Part shown: positions 54,639 to 64,000 of the stretch, piece by piece
Layout of the letters: the number at the start of each line of letters is the position of its first letter
Numbering within the stretch: position 1 is the first letter of the stretch
Source of the DNA: Anarhynchus alexandrinus
Taxonomy: Eukaryota > Chordata > Aves > Charadriiformes > Charadriidae
Direction of reading: 5' to 3'
Assembly: GCA_008711295.1 (NCBI GenBank)
Contig: VUYV01000812.1
Span: forward strand, 1 to 64,000
Length of the DNA: 64,000 nt
The notes under the pieces: generated by a model
What the model saw: the letters and a program-made list of their open reading frames with translations, nothing else
What the model was told of the DNA's origin: nothing
The model's database searches: none
Position numbers and translations under genes: made by a program

Positions 54639-57300
54639 CAGTAACCGCCAGGCACTGACAAAGGCCCACTTTCCTATGTGCAAGAAACGTCATCATTATA
54701 CGTGACGGGCAGCAGATCATGTACATTACATTGCTCTTGCTTCTGTTTGTTAGAAGTAATATTGGGAGGTGGAGAATTTAAAAAAAAAAAAAAAAGAGAA
54801 AAAAGGTGCCTACTTGCCTACTCTAAAGTTGCCATAAGAAACACCCAGACACTCGTGAATGGTAATTGTTTTTACTATATTTGATGTACAAACTGGTGAT
54901 ATGTTTCAGAGTGTTGCATTTAAATCTACATGGTATCATAGTGCTCCTTTTGGTTATTCACGGCCTCAGATAATCCTTTATACTGTTTCAAAATAACAGA
55001 AGGTGTTAGGTAGAAGTATTGTGTCTGTAGATATTGTGCATCAGCTTTCTTTAGGCTCTCAGCTGAAAAAAGATGTTACTGCCCTTTTTCAAGTGCATTT
55101 GTTGAGCACAAATACCAGTTCTGCCCTTCCTACGGTATCCAATGTAGGATTTTAGTCATCCATGCCTTGCATAAACTCCCGGGTAGCTCTTGATTGTTGC
55201 TGTTATTTTTATACTGTTTTATAAAAAAAAAAAAAAAAAAAGAAAAAAGGAAAAAAGAAGTATATGAAGTACATATAAAAGCAAAAATTTAAATTTTGTG
55301 AGATAGAGTGATGGAAAGTTCGAGGCGTGGGGGAAGGGGAGAGGGTTGTAAAAAGATTATGCCAGTTTGCATACCAGCTGGTTACTGGAAAAGGCAGGCT
55401 GACCTTTGGAACTGTTTGCTTTCGTTGCTTTTTGCTAAGTGCACAGTTTAATGATCTTCCATTTGGGATGAAACAATTATAAAGCATGTTTCTTCTAGCA
55501 GTGACTCTTACGGAAACTGCACATTTTAAAATGTTGTCTTTCTTGTTCCCAGCAGCAGTAATTACAGCATTCAAACAAGGTTATTAACACTTCTGTGACT
55601 TAAGTAATTTCCTTAAAGTTGAGAGTACTCCCTGCGTATGGAAGGGATATTTCTGTGCTGTGACTAACGTAAAGATGGTGTAGTTGCAAAAAAAAAAAAA
55701 AAGTTATATAGAGAAATGTATAGGAAATATATTATTTCATAATATTAAACCTAAGGTAGGACTTTTCCTCAAAAATTGAAATATCAAACATGTTGCTCAT
55801 CATTTACCTTCTCAAAGCACAGCTCCTCTGCTTTTGAAGATCATCAGATTTTAAAAATCCTAACTAGCCAGTGGAAATCTTTTGTCAGCCTTTCAGTATT
55901 GCGAGGTGTCCTAAGCCAAAAGCAAACCCAAAAAAGTAACTCTGTTTATCGCAGTGGTCATTCGTATGGTGTTGAACGTTGCATGTATTTTAGCACAATG
56001 GCATGAAGCTTCTTTGCTATGTAAAGGCAAAAAAAAAAACCCAACCAAGTACAGCTGGAATTGTTCTTTGCGGTGGTGTGTTGCTTTACCAAGCGTGTGT
56101 CGCTCGTTTCATCGCTCTCCTTGCTGGAAGTGAGACCATTTCCAACACGTTGCTGCTGCGGTGCAAGGGATGTAAGATTTGTGCTGACTTTGTGGGTATT
56201 TCTGAAACACTATTCACAAAGTTAGGAAAGGAAGAAAGGTTCTTTCAGGGGCTTCCATGGAGCCCAATCCCATCAGATGTTGGGGTAGATCAGAGATACA
56301 TTCTAGCGTTATATTATTGGAACCTGATAAGCTATTTCCAGCCTGGTTCTTTGAAGGATGTGCAGTGTAGGCTCTTATTTATGTACCAAGATGAAAAATT
56401 TGATGTGGACCGGTTATGTTACGCATAATATCAAGCGCTGCCATTTTCTTTTTGGTAACTGAAGCCAGGCAAACAATCCATAACGTGTACATAAAATAGT
56501 TTGTGCCGCTTACCATTTGCCTACAAACAGATCACAACTGACGCTTTATTCAGTATTCCTGACTAATTCCTGGCCGCAAATAATTTGCTCTCTGTTGTTT
56601 CTTCCTCTGCAGTCTTGGGGGTGTTTGAGCTATTTCACTCGGGCAGAAGTACCACATTGTGTAACGCCTGCCGTCAGCTTTAGGGCGCAGATGCTTGGGA
56701 TGTGAATTCGGGGCTCGCTTCCTGTGAACACTATGCAATATGGTTATTACCTACATGTAAGTTGAGCTTAAGACCCTGCTCTCCCAAATGCTGCAGAAGC
56801 ACTGGGAAGATGTGGTGCAGGCTTCTAAGTAAAAGTATTCCTCCAGATTCGCTCTCGCTAGACGCTGGTGAGTGAACATGACTTGGATATTCACGGGGGG
56901 GGGAAAAAGGGGGAGGACTAGTGACACGATATTCTGTGCTGAAATAGGCACAAACGAATACTCTCCAATTTCTCTTCAGTACAGTGCTATTAGCAAGCAT
57001 ATCAACAGCGGCAGACGATGGTTTATTTAAGTCCAGTGTAAGTAGCGTTCTGCTCCGAACAACCCTGTCCTGCATTCACCGGTTGGAAGCCGGGTCATCC
57101 CTTCGAAGCTGCCCATCATCTGAACCTTGGTTATTTTATGGGGATGGAATATGAAAGCAAGTGATAAAGTCAGGAAGTTTATGTGCGCATGTGCACACAA
57201 TCAGTACCGTTGGGGTATTTTAATCTGCGCGTGTTTGAAGAGGGCAACATAACTACTGTGTATTGCCATGTAAAATCCAATAAAGTCTGTGGAAAACGCC
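54639..57300 (+). other. PPFIBP1: PPFIBP1 3' untranslated region (end inferred)
   Basis: About 2.7 kb of non-coding sequence to the first good poly(A) signal, or about 3.3 kb to the second. Contains A runs at 54779-54795, about 55224-55242 and about 55687-55701, and a G9-A5-G5 run near 56895. Open frames up to 141 codons (56003-56428) are unlike any family I know. Confidence 0.7.
57279..57284 (+). terminator. PPFIBP1: Candidate PPFIBP1 poly(A) signal, proximal
   Basis: AATAAA followed by a GT-containing stretch (GTCTGTGG, then GTGTTTCTGG) within 40 bases. First canonical hexamer with a plausible downstream element after the stop codon. Confidence 0.6.
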
Positions 57301-57946
57301 AAGTGTTTCTGGAAGCTGGTTCCTTTATAAGGCATCCTCTTTTTTTCCTTTTTGTTTTCCTAGGAAGCTCGTTTTGCTCTTTTCAAAAGGCAAAGAGGGG
57401 GAGAAGGGGCAAAATAGCACATTTTCTGTGGACTCATTAGTTCATTTGTCGATAGTGCCTGCAGAAGGACTCAGCTAACAGCTAAGAAATCAACTACCCC
57501 AAGTCTTATTTCTGGGGTCCCGATTTGAACCATCTTGGGTTGTTTGGTACAGTGTGATTAGAAAGTGTTCTTCCCCATTGCTCGGTGTGTGCTCCTGGGC
57601 GAGTCCTTGCAGGGTGCCAAAGGAAGGACCAGCTCTGGCCCTCCTGGCTGTAAAGGACAACCATCTCTCTGGTCCCAGGTGTCATTCCCCTCCCCATGTC
57701 CTCGCAGCCCTCAGCTGCCATACGAGCTCTAGGTATTTTTGCCAACAGGAGTCGAGCTTCCCCAAACTGCTTTTTGTTGCTGGGGTGCAGGTACAAATGA
57801 TGATCAGTGTTTTGCCTAGTGTAGCCCAGATTACAGATTAGAAAAGGCAGAACCCCTATCTCGTCACCTTCATTTCTGTGGTGCTGCTCATCAGCTCAAC
57901 ATTTCAGTGGGAACGCTGAGGATAAGCACTTTGAAACCTAGACCTT

Positions 57947-57952
57947 AATAAA
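57947..57952 (+). terminator. PPFIBP1: Candidate PPFIBP1 poly(A) signal, distal
   Basis: AATAAA followed immediately by TGTTTGTTTTCTGTTTGTC, a strong GT-rich downstream element. Could serve a longer 3' untranslated region. Confidence 0.5.
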
Positions 57953-57969
57953 TGTTTGTTTTCTGTTTG

Positions 57970-59691
57970 TCTAGAGTGATGAGGAAAAGATAGATGTGTA
58001 TCAATCAGGAGCCCATGGAGATTAAACCCAGCTTTTTTCTGTTTGTTTAAATTACGTACATGCTTTTGGAATGGGGAACTAGTTCAGAATAGCCTCTGGA
58101 ATGACTCTTCTGATTCCAACTAGGTATCGTTGCATCCTGGCTTCCCCTCTAGGAGAGAAGTTGCACTTACCCTACCTGCGTGGTTTTTATACCTTGCACC
58201 GCTTTGTTGTTATGAATGTTTAGTGCATACTTTATGCTTCACCTTAGTATTTTCCTTTGCAGCAAGAACTTTTCCTACTGAGACTCTTCATCCTCAGTTG
58301 GGAGCAATAAGATAGTGCTCTTTGGGGCAGCTAAGAAGCAAAAACCTTCTGAGTTGCCAGTAGATTTGGAGCAGTGGTCAGCCAGGAGAGAGTATTAGGT
58401 GTTGGGGAACCCTTGAATAAAAAGGAAATCAGAGTTACGGTGAGAGGTAACAGGAGAAGCGGCAGCGTGCTCCCTAATCGTAGCTGTGAGAAGGTCATGA
58501 AGGAATGGAGATGGGCCCATGACACACTTGAAGACCTTTGGAAGAAAAGACACGTAATATGTAGGACATGATCTGTTTCTTAGAGAGAGGGACCCAAGGG
58601 CAGTACTGGGACTGACCAGCCCACACACCCGAGAAGGTGTTTCCCTGGAGTGGCAGGAGCAAGAGAACATTGCAGGCAGAAGGAGAAAAGACTTTTTGAG
58701 CAATGAGGGTAAAGAGGGCATAAAAGACAAATCCTCAGCACTTTTTTCACTCATTCAGAATGAAGCGGAGGAGGAAGAGCAGCATTCAGCAGGACAAAGC
58801 CTGTTTCTTGAGAATGGTGGCGAGATCCTGGGCCGATGAAGAGACCATAAGTGGTGCATTTGGCACCAGCAACAGGGGTGTCTCCTGCTGCAGCAGTAAC
58901 ATACGTCCCAGCTTTCACAGATAGGGAGATTGGGTTTTTTTAAGGTTAGGAAGCTTCTTTGTTTGGTTATTTGTATTTGATAGTCGTGCGTGGTGGTGCA
59001 TTGACTGTCCAAGCTCTCCTGAGATGAGCCAGTTACAGGCAGCAACAGCGCAACCTTCTCAGTTGAGCCAAAAGTCCAACCGAGTCGGTGTGGGTGGCCG
59101 TGGCACAGCTAACGCCACTGATGGTAGTGGCAGTTAATATTGGGGTACAGGCAACAGCCCCTCAAAAAAGACCACCGTGTCATTTCAAGCACCCTGTAGA
59201 AATCTTCAGGTTGGGATGCATATTCTTCTCTGGGGAATTAAAAAGGTGGTTTTCATCTCCAGGAAACGCCCAGTGCCAATAAATTGGCTTCTCTGTAATA
59301 GTCCTAGAAAGGAGCTCAAAGGAGATAAGATCAGGCTGGAATGAGATAGCATCAGCTAAAGAAATGGTACCGGAATTAACAATAAGGAAAACAAGCACAG
59401 ACAATTCAGTAGGTGTGAAAGTTACTGGGCCTGTCGGGCTGGTTGCTGCTCGGTCAGCTGCGGGGAAGCACACCCAGGAGAAAGCCCATCTGCCCCCGGG
59501 GGACGGCTGCCTGCTCGGCTCGCAGAGCTCCACTCTGCCGCTGCTGTGACCTCCATCTGGAAGGCGGCAGGTAACCATGTTCGTGTTTAACAGGTCTGGC
59601 TGAGCCCAGCACCTACAGAGCCTTTGCTGGAAAAGGACGGGACTTCCCTGAGGCGGTCTGCATGTGGAAATGACCTCCTCCTGCAGAGAAA
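57970..59691. other. Region between PPFIBP1 and REP15
   Basis: About 1.7 kb. Purine-rich on the + strand at about 58560-58720. A GC- and CpG-richer patch at about 59420-59570 is the likeliest REP15 promoter or first-exon area. A donor-like GCAG|GTAACC (59570/59571) and an acceptor-like CTCCTCCTGCAG (ending 59686) would frame a 116-base leader intron. No conserved coding frame was seen. Confidence 0.5.
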
Positions 59692-60414
59692 ATGGGCCAG
59701 AAGTTCTCACACAAGGACAACCAGGAGAACGAGGCTGAAACTCTAGGCATCTGTGAAGTCTTCAGCCAAGGCGTGGTCCATGCATCTCAAAGGCTGAAGG
59801 ACTATCTTGGTTTTGTGGATCCCCAGAGCAAATTCCAGCCAGCCACAAACACGCTGAGCGAGATCTTTTTGGTCGACTTCATCAGCTTCTGCGTGGAAAA
59901 AGGAGTGGAGGAACGTATCACAACCAGCAAAATGACCAAGCAGCAGTCCTCTCTGTTTGGGGTGGACTGGATCTGGACTCTGTCTGGGGCTGACAAGCAA
60001 ATCAAACTTCAGATCGCCGTGCAGGCTTTACAGCTGGCCAAGGTTTTCCGTAGCGAGGGCGGCCCCACCGAGGCGGTGGAGGACTGCTGCCGGGAAGCCG
60101 CGCTGGCAGACGAGCACTTCCAAAACAGGAGCAGGTTGGAGAAGCTGGCGGAGTTCTGCCGCCTGGTGGGACAGGACTGCCTGGGCTTGCTCATCATGTT
60201 CGGTGTGCCAGGGAAGCCCAAGGACATCCGCGGCATCATGCTGGACAGCCTTGCCAAGGAAGAGCAAAAATGCCGCCTGTCGGGCAGGAATGCGCTACGG
60301 CAATTTGTCACCAGTACTGACAGCTTCCTGCCCGCAAAAGACATGTTGGAAAACTGCCTCGGCGTAAAAAACGGACCGAAGGAGGTGGGCAATGTGTACA
60401 TAAACTTTCTGTAA
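59692..60414 (+). CDS. REP15: Rab15 effector protein
   Basis: Known role of the family: binds GTP-loaded Rab15 on the endocytic recycling compartment and promotes recycling of receptors such as transferrin receptor. Seen here: an uninterrupted 240-codon frame, near the 236 residues I recall for human. Conserved blocks include the N terminus MGQKFSHK, LSEIFLVDFISFCVEKGVEE (about 56-75), TSKMTKQQSSLFGVDWIWTL, KLAEFCRLVGQDCLGLLIMF then GVPGKPKDIRGIMLDS (about 152-187), and the C terminus EVGNVYINFL. The central part (about 115-140) is the most divergent and is richer in Glu and Ala than the human protein as I recall it. M-G-Q-K-F-S fits the N-myristoylation pattern (Gly2, Ser6). The frame lacks introns, and the gene sits just downstream of PPFIBP1 in the same orientation, as I recall for human. 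The start is the first ATG that gives the family's N terminus. Confidence 0.95.
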   Translation: MGQKFSHKDNQENEAETLGICEVFSQGVVHASQRLKDYLGFVDPQSKFQPATNTLSEIFLVDFISFCVEKGVEERITTSKMTKQQSSLFGVDWIWTLSGADKQIKLQIAVQALQLAKVFRSEGGPTEAVEDCCREAALADEHFQNRSRLEKLAEFCRLVGQDCLGLLIMFGVPGKPKDIRGIMLDSLAKEEQKCRLSGRNALRQFVTSTDSFLPAKDMLENCLGVKNGPKEVGNVYINFL

Positions 60415-60998
60415 AGCACTGGTTAACAGCAGCGTCTCCGCACGCCGGCGCCAGAGGCTGCGTGGGGCTCAGCTCTGCCTCTCACTTCTCCTCTCGCACG
60501 CCGTTCCCCTCCACCCCTTTATTCCCCACCCATCGCGTCCCCTCACCTCCTGCAGGAGCCAGGCTGAGTCAGTCTCTCCAGCTTCTAAACGACAGGACGT
60601 ACCTGCCAGAAAAATGTGTTTATAGAAGGCACATCATTTTTCCAGAACATTTTGTTCGCCAGACATTAAGTCTTGGCTGGAGCCGATGAAAGTTTTATCG
60701 CCCCGAGCCTCAGCGAGGTCGTGTTAGAATTGACTCACGGCCTTTGTTTACTGTGCAGCAGATTTTTTTCTGTAACAGGAGGTTGAGGCTGTAATGAAGA
60801 AAATGTACTGGTGCCGGTCAGAAGCTTTGCACTGAGGGTGAAGGACGATACCAGGGCTTAAAAACGCTGGTTTGGAGGCGTGAGCTCGTTCACAACTAAG
60901 GAAAAGTCTTTCCCAGCGACAGCAATGGGCTATATGACAGACTTCTTAATTACCTGCCTGTTAAAAGCAGTTCAGTGCCGGGCTGTGGAGGGCCTCGG

Positions 60999-61082
60999 GG
61001 CTGCGACCGAAAGTCAGGGCCAGGCTGGGTCCCAGCAAAGGGCTGCGACCGAAAGTCAGGGCCAGGCTGGGTCCCAGCAAAG
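60999..61082 (+). repeat. Perfect 42-bp tandem duplication
   Basis: Two identical 42-base units, 60999-61040 and 61041-61082, each starting GGCTGCGACCG and ending CCCAGCAAAG, with no mismatch between them. It lies about 585 bases after the REP15 stop. The exact identity suggests a recent slippage or duplication event. Confidence 0.97.
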
Positions 61083-61634
61083 CCCGCTCTTGCTGAGCGG
61101 CTGCATCAGGTCAAGGTGTGACAAAAAAAAAGCAGTGGCAGGTGTTAAAGACACCTTGGGGGAATCAACCAAAGGGGACAAAACCCTGGCCCTGGAGACG
61201 TCGGTGGGAGCTTCTGCTTTTCAGGGCAGCAGAGGTGGTGTCTGACCACTCGTGGCAGAGAGCAAAGTCTGGAGGAGGCAAAATTATTTCACTTTGACTT
61301 TGTTTTCAGTAGCTTAACAGCTGATTGCGTTTATGGACTGATTTATTCCATTTCCCTCAGCTTTTAGTGGACAAAGTGAGACTTTTGGGTTGCACAATCG
61401 TAATTATTTTCTTTCAGGCTCTGTTAACCAGTGAAGGAGGACCTGATCAGTTTTCAAACTGGTAAACTTTTTATAGCTATCTATCTGAATAGTTTTGTTG
61501 GTGCAAAAACCCTCTGCCTGTAGCTTTCTTACAATTTCATTCATTTTATTTAACAGCATAGAAATGGTTTCAAAAGTCTCATTCATATTTTACTATTTAC
61601 TATTTATCTGAGTTATAAGATGGGGCAGCTGAGA

Positions 61635-61640
61635 AATAAA
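61635..61640 (+). terminator. REP15: Candidate REP15 poly(A) signal
   Basis: First AATAAA I find after the REP15 stop, 1.2 kb downstream; a second lies at 61767-61772. The following sequence is T-containing but not strongly GT-rich, so assignment is tentative. Confidence 0.35.
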
Positions 61641-64000
61641 GGCTGTTTAAATTTACACAGCCATTAAACAAAAAAAAAAAAAAGAGCATAAAGAAGCTGC
61701 AGCAGCATTGCCAGAAGTTTTCACAGCTTTCCATGGTGGAGGCGTGGAGGCTGAAAGGTGAACCGAAATAAAAACAACCACACAGAGAACTGTGAAATTT
61801 CTGCTGTGTCACAAATGTAGCTGGCTATGGGGAAGCCTTTTAGTTTTGAAATAGGTCATTGAGATACAGTTGTTTTTTAAAAAGCGCTGGCGGCATTGTA
61901 TTTTGTGCGTGTAGCAGGGGTTTGCTGGGACAGAGGGGAGTGTTCTGGTGTTTTACATATAGAAAATACGCACAGCTGTGGGGCTATGGGCAGAGAGAGA
62001 GGGCTCTGCACCCATCCAGGAGGACTGGGAGGTGGTGGTGGGGTGTTGCCTGTTTAAAGCAATAGCATAACCCATACTGCAGCAGGATTGCTGGGTTTAT
62101 AAAAGACCAGCAGAAAAGCTTTAATTCTGCATTGAATTGGTGGCTTAAATATAAATAGTGTGTGTCTTTTTATGTGCTTCAGTTCTGTAGGAATTCTGTC
62201 TCTCTGAAAACTGGTTGGGTTTGGGGTTTTTTTCCCTTTGGATATTTTTCATGCTTTTGAGGGGGGCATTGGAAAAGGGAAGGGGAAAATCAAAATGTTT
62301 CGACTATCTAGAGTTTGGACTATGGAAATTACACGCTGGGGCAGCTGGCCGTTCGGGTTGTATCCTCCAGAGTGGCTCTGGTACCTCAGAGAATTCACAC
62401 TGGCATTCTGGGAGCCAGGGTATGTCACCCCCGCTGCGCCACACTCCTCGCCGAGTTGCCGTGAGGGTTTTAGCGCAGGAGCCCGAGCCCTCAGCGATGG
62501 TGGGAACTGGCCAAGGCTCTGTACTATGGATAATAATGGTGAAGATGCACAACAAAGTACTTAACAATGTAAATTTGAGTGTGTTAATTTAGCTAAGCTG
62601 GAGTCTCAGCTCAGGTGACTCACGGCCACACCACAGGCTTCTGTAACTGCACACGCTGATTTACCAGGTAAGGTGCTGGCCTCGGGCAGGTTAATCCCAT
62701 GGTAATTTGTGCAATAAGGTTAGCAAAAGCAAAGTGAAGGGGTTGGGTTGTGGTTTCTTTTTTTTCTTTGGACGTCATTTGTGAATTTATAGTTTGTATA
62801 GTTTATACTGTAGTTGATCGCAGGAGCGCGTGGAAGCGTAGCTCAGTGAAGGAAGGCTTCTGTCGGAGAGGAGACTTGCAGCGCTGCTGCTGTTGGCTGG
62901 TTAGCGTAGCCACGTGGGGCCTCCTCTCAAGAAAATACAGCAGAATACCTCACCTCACCCTTTCTTAAGAAACTTTAATTTAAGAAGCATGATTAGCTGA
63001 TCAAAGGATACAGAGATCCACCCTACCTGGGTGCAGCAGAGATGACCGGGACCTTGGTGCCAGTGCTCTATTGCTCCAGGGGGGATTCTGGCATACCCCC
63101 CGCCTTCTGTGACGAAAGCAGAAGGGTGGCCTGTGTACCCCAAGCTGCACATGACATGGACACTGCCTGGCAGAGGCCTTGATCTACAGCTGTCCTATCC
63201 CTCAGCCACACAGTAACCCCTCTCCCTCCTTCCTCCCTGGGGGACCCTTCACCAACGCACCTCCTTCTTTCTCTTCCCTCTCACACACCCTGGGAGGATA
63301 AAAACCTCCCATTCCCTGCTGTGCCGGCATTTCCCTCCCGCTGCTGCAAGGACTCTTGTTTCCACACATCCACTGCAAGTGGAAGAGTTGGAACAGAGAA
63401 GGTTTGGTGAGAAGCTGTGCACTTGCAGGAATCCGCTGCAGCCGGTTGCCTGCGTACGCTCCAAACGCCCATCGCTGGGAGCCAGGCTCCAGCCGGATGG
63501 GGGAGAACACCCTGATGCCGAGGTCTTGTGATGGATGCATCGGGAGTGCTGGATCGTCTGTGGGAGATCTGTTTAAAAACAGGGTCCTGTTCTGTTAATT
63601 CAAAGAGGGGTGAGAGGCAGGGCAGGATCCCCAGAAGCACCGAGCAGCTGCTCCCGCTACCCCCTCATGCTGTTCAAGCAAGGAAAGTCACAGATCCCTG
63701 CTGTCCCAAGCCCATTTGGCTGTGTTCCCCCTCACACACGACCCAGGCGTGTTAGAAGTGACGAACACAAGGCAGAGCCTGGCTGCTGCACCGGCTTTGC
63801 CTGCGCTATGCTCCATTTCTTCCAGATCACTTAGGCAGGACCAAGAGGAGAAAAGCTCAGGAACAGTATGAGGCTCCTTTCTGTAAACCAAGTTATTCTG
63901 ACCAGAAACTTTTGGAGGACACTATTAAACCCCTGAGGCAGCGTGTATTTCCTTACCAGTCATACAGCGCCTTCAAAGATTAAAGCAAACAGTCATAGAG

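Larger units (their letters stand above)
60415..64000. other. Region downstream of REP15
   Basis: About 3.6 kb without a recognised gene. In human I recall MRPS35 following REP15, but none of its exons is visible here. Contains the 42-bp tandem duplication and AATAAA signals listed separately. Open frames up to 125 codons lack family resemblance. Confidence 0.65.

Noticed and set aside
56003..56428. 141-codon open frame in the PPFIBP1 3' untranslated region
   Set aside because: Runs through an A homopolymer, has no known relatives, and its length is within what chance gives in this window.
58374..58571. Purine-rich region with open frames between PPFIBP1 and REP15, considered as a retroelement or exon
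   Set aside because: No reverse transcriptase, terminal repeat, tail or splice structure could be identified.
63528..63834. Open frames at the window end, considered as the first exon of the next gene (MRPS35 in human)
   Set aside because: No resemblance to MRPS35 as I recall it, and no CpG-rich promoter patch.

Overview
The window is vertebrate nuclear DNA, most likely from a bird. The reasons are a single 5'-truncated CR1 LINE as the only recognisable interspersed repeat, compact introns, and the neighbouring pair PPFIBP1 then REP15, the order I recall for human chromosome 12p11. I cannot name the species. All gene identities come from reading the translations, not from a search.

Positions 1-57,300 (or about 57,970) hold nearly all of PPFIBP1 (liprin-beta-1) on the + strand. 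I resolve 29 coding exons between 2036 and 54638, including two 33-nt microexons. All have GT-AG borders and compatible phases, with no frameshift or internal stop. With every exon included, the protein is 1035 residues: a conserved N-terminal segment, a coiled-coil region (about residues 95-360), a Ser/Pro-rich linker that is alternatively spliceable, and three SAM domains (about 668-733, 747-811, 828-900), ending in Ser-Asn-Val. The promoter and first non-coding exon of the long form lie upstream of the window. A CpG-rich patch in the second intron (about 9881-10190) precedes a short open exon with a perfect donor in the right phase. It looks like an internal promoter and alternative first exon for a form lacking residues 1-90.

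Positions 59,692-60,414 hold REP15 (Rab15 effector protein) as one intact uninterrupted reading frame of 240 codons, about 2.4 kb downstream of the first candidate PPFIBP1 poly(A) signal. From 60,415 to 64,000 I see no further gene, only a perfect 42-bp tandem duplication and possible poly(A) signals.

The two genes have no known direct partnership. Liprin-beta-1 is a cortical and adhesion scaffold; REP15 acts in Rab15-dependent receptor recycling. No wholly new system is evident. The most interesting material is how PPFIBP1 is diversified: an alternative promoter, two 11-residue microexons (one adding a second R-S-x-S-x-P motif beside an existing one), an exon that begins with a perfect splice-donor sequence, and a pair of equal-sized coiled-coil exons that look like a duplication.
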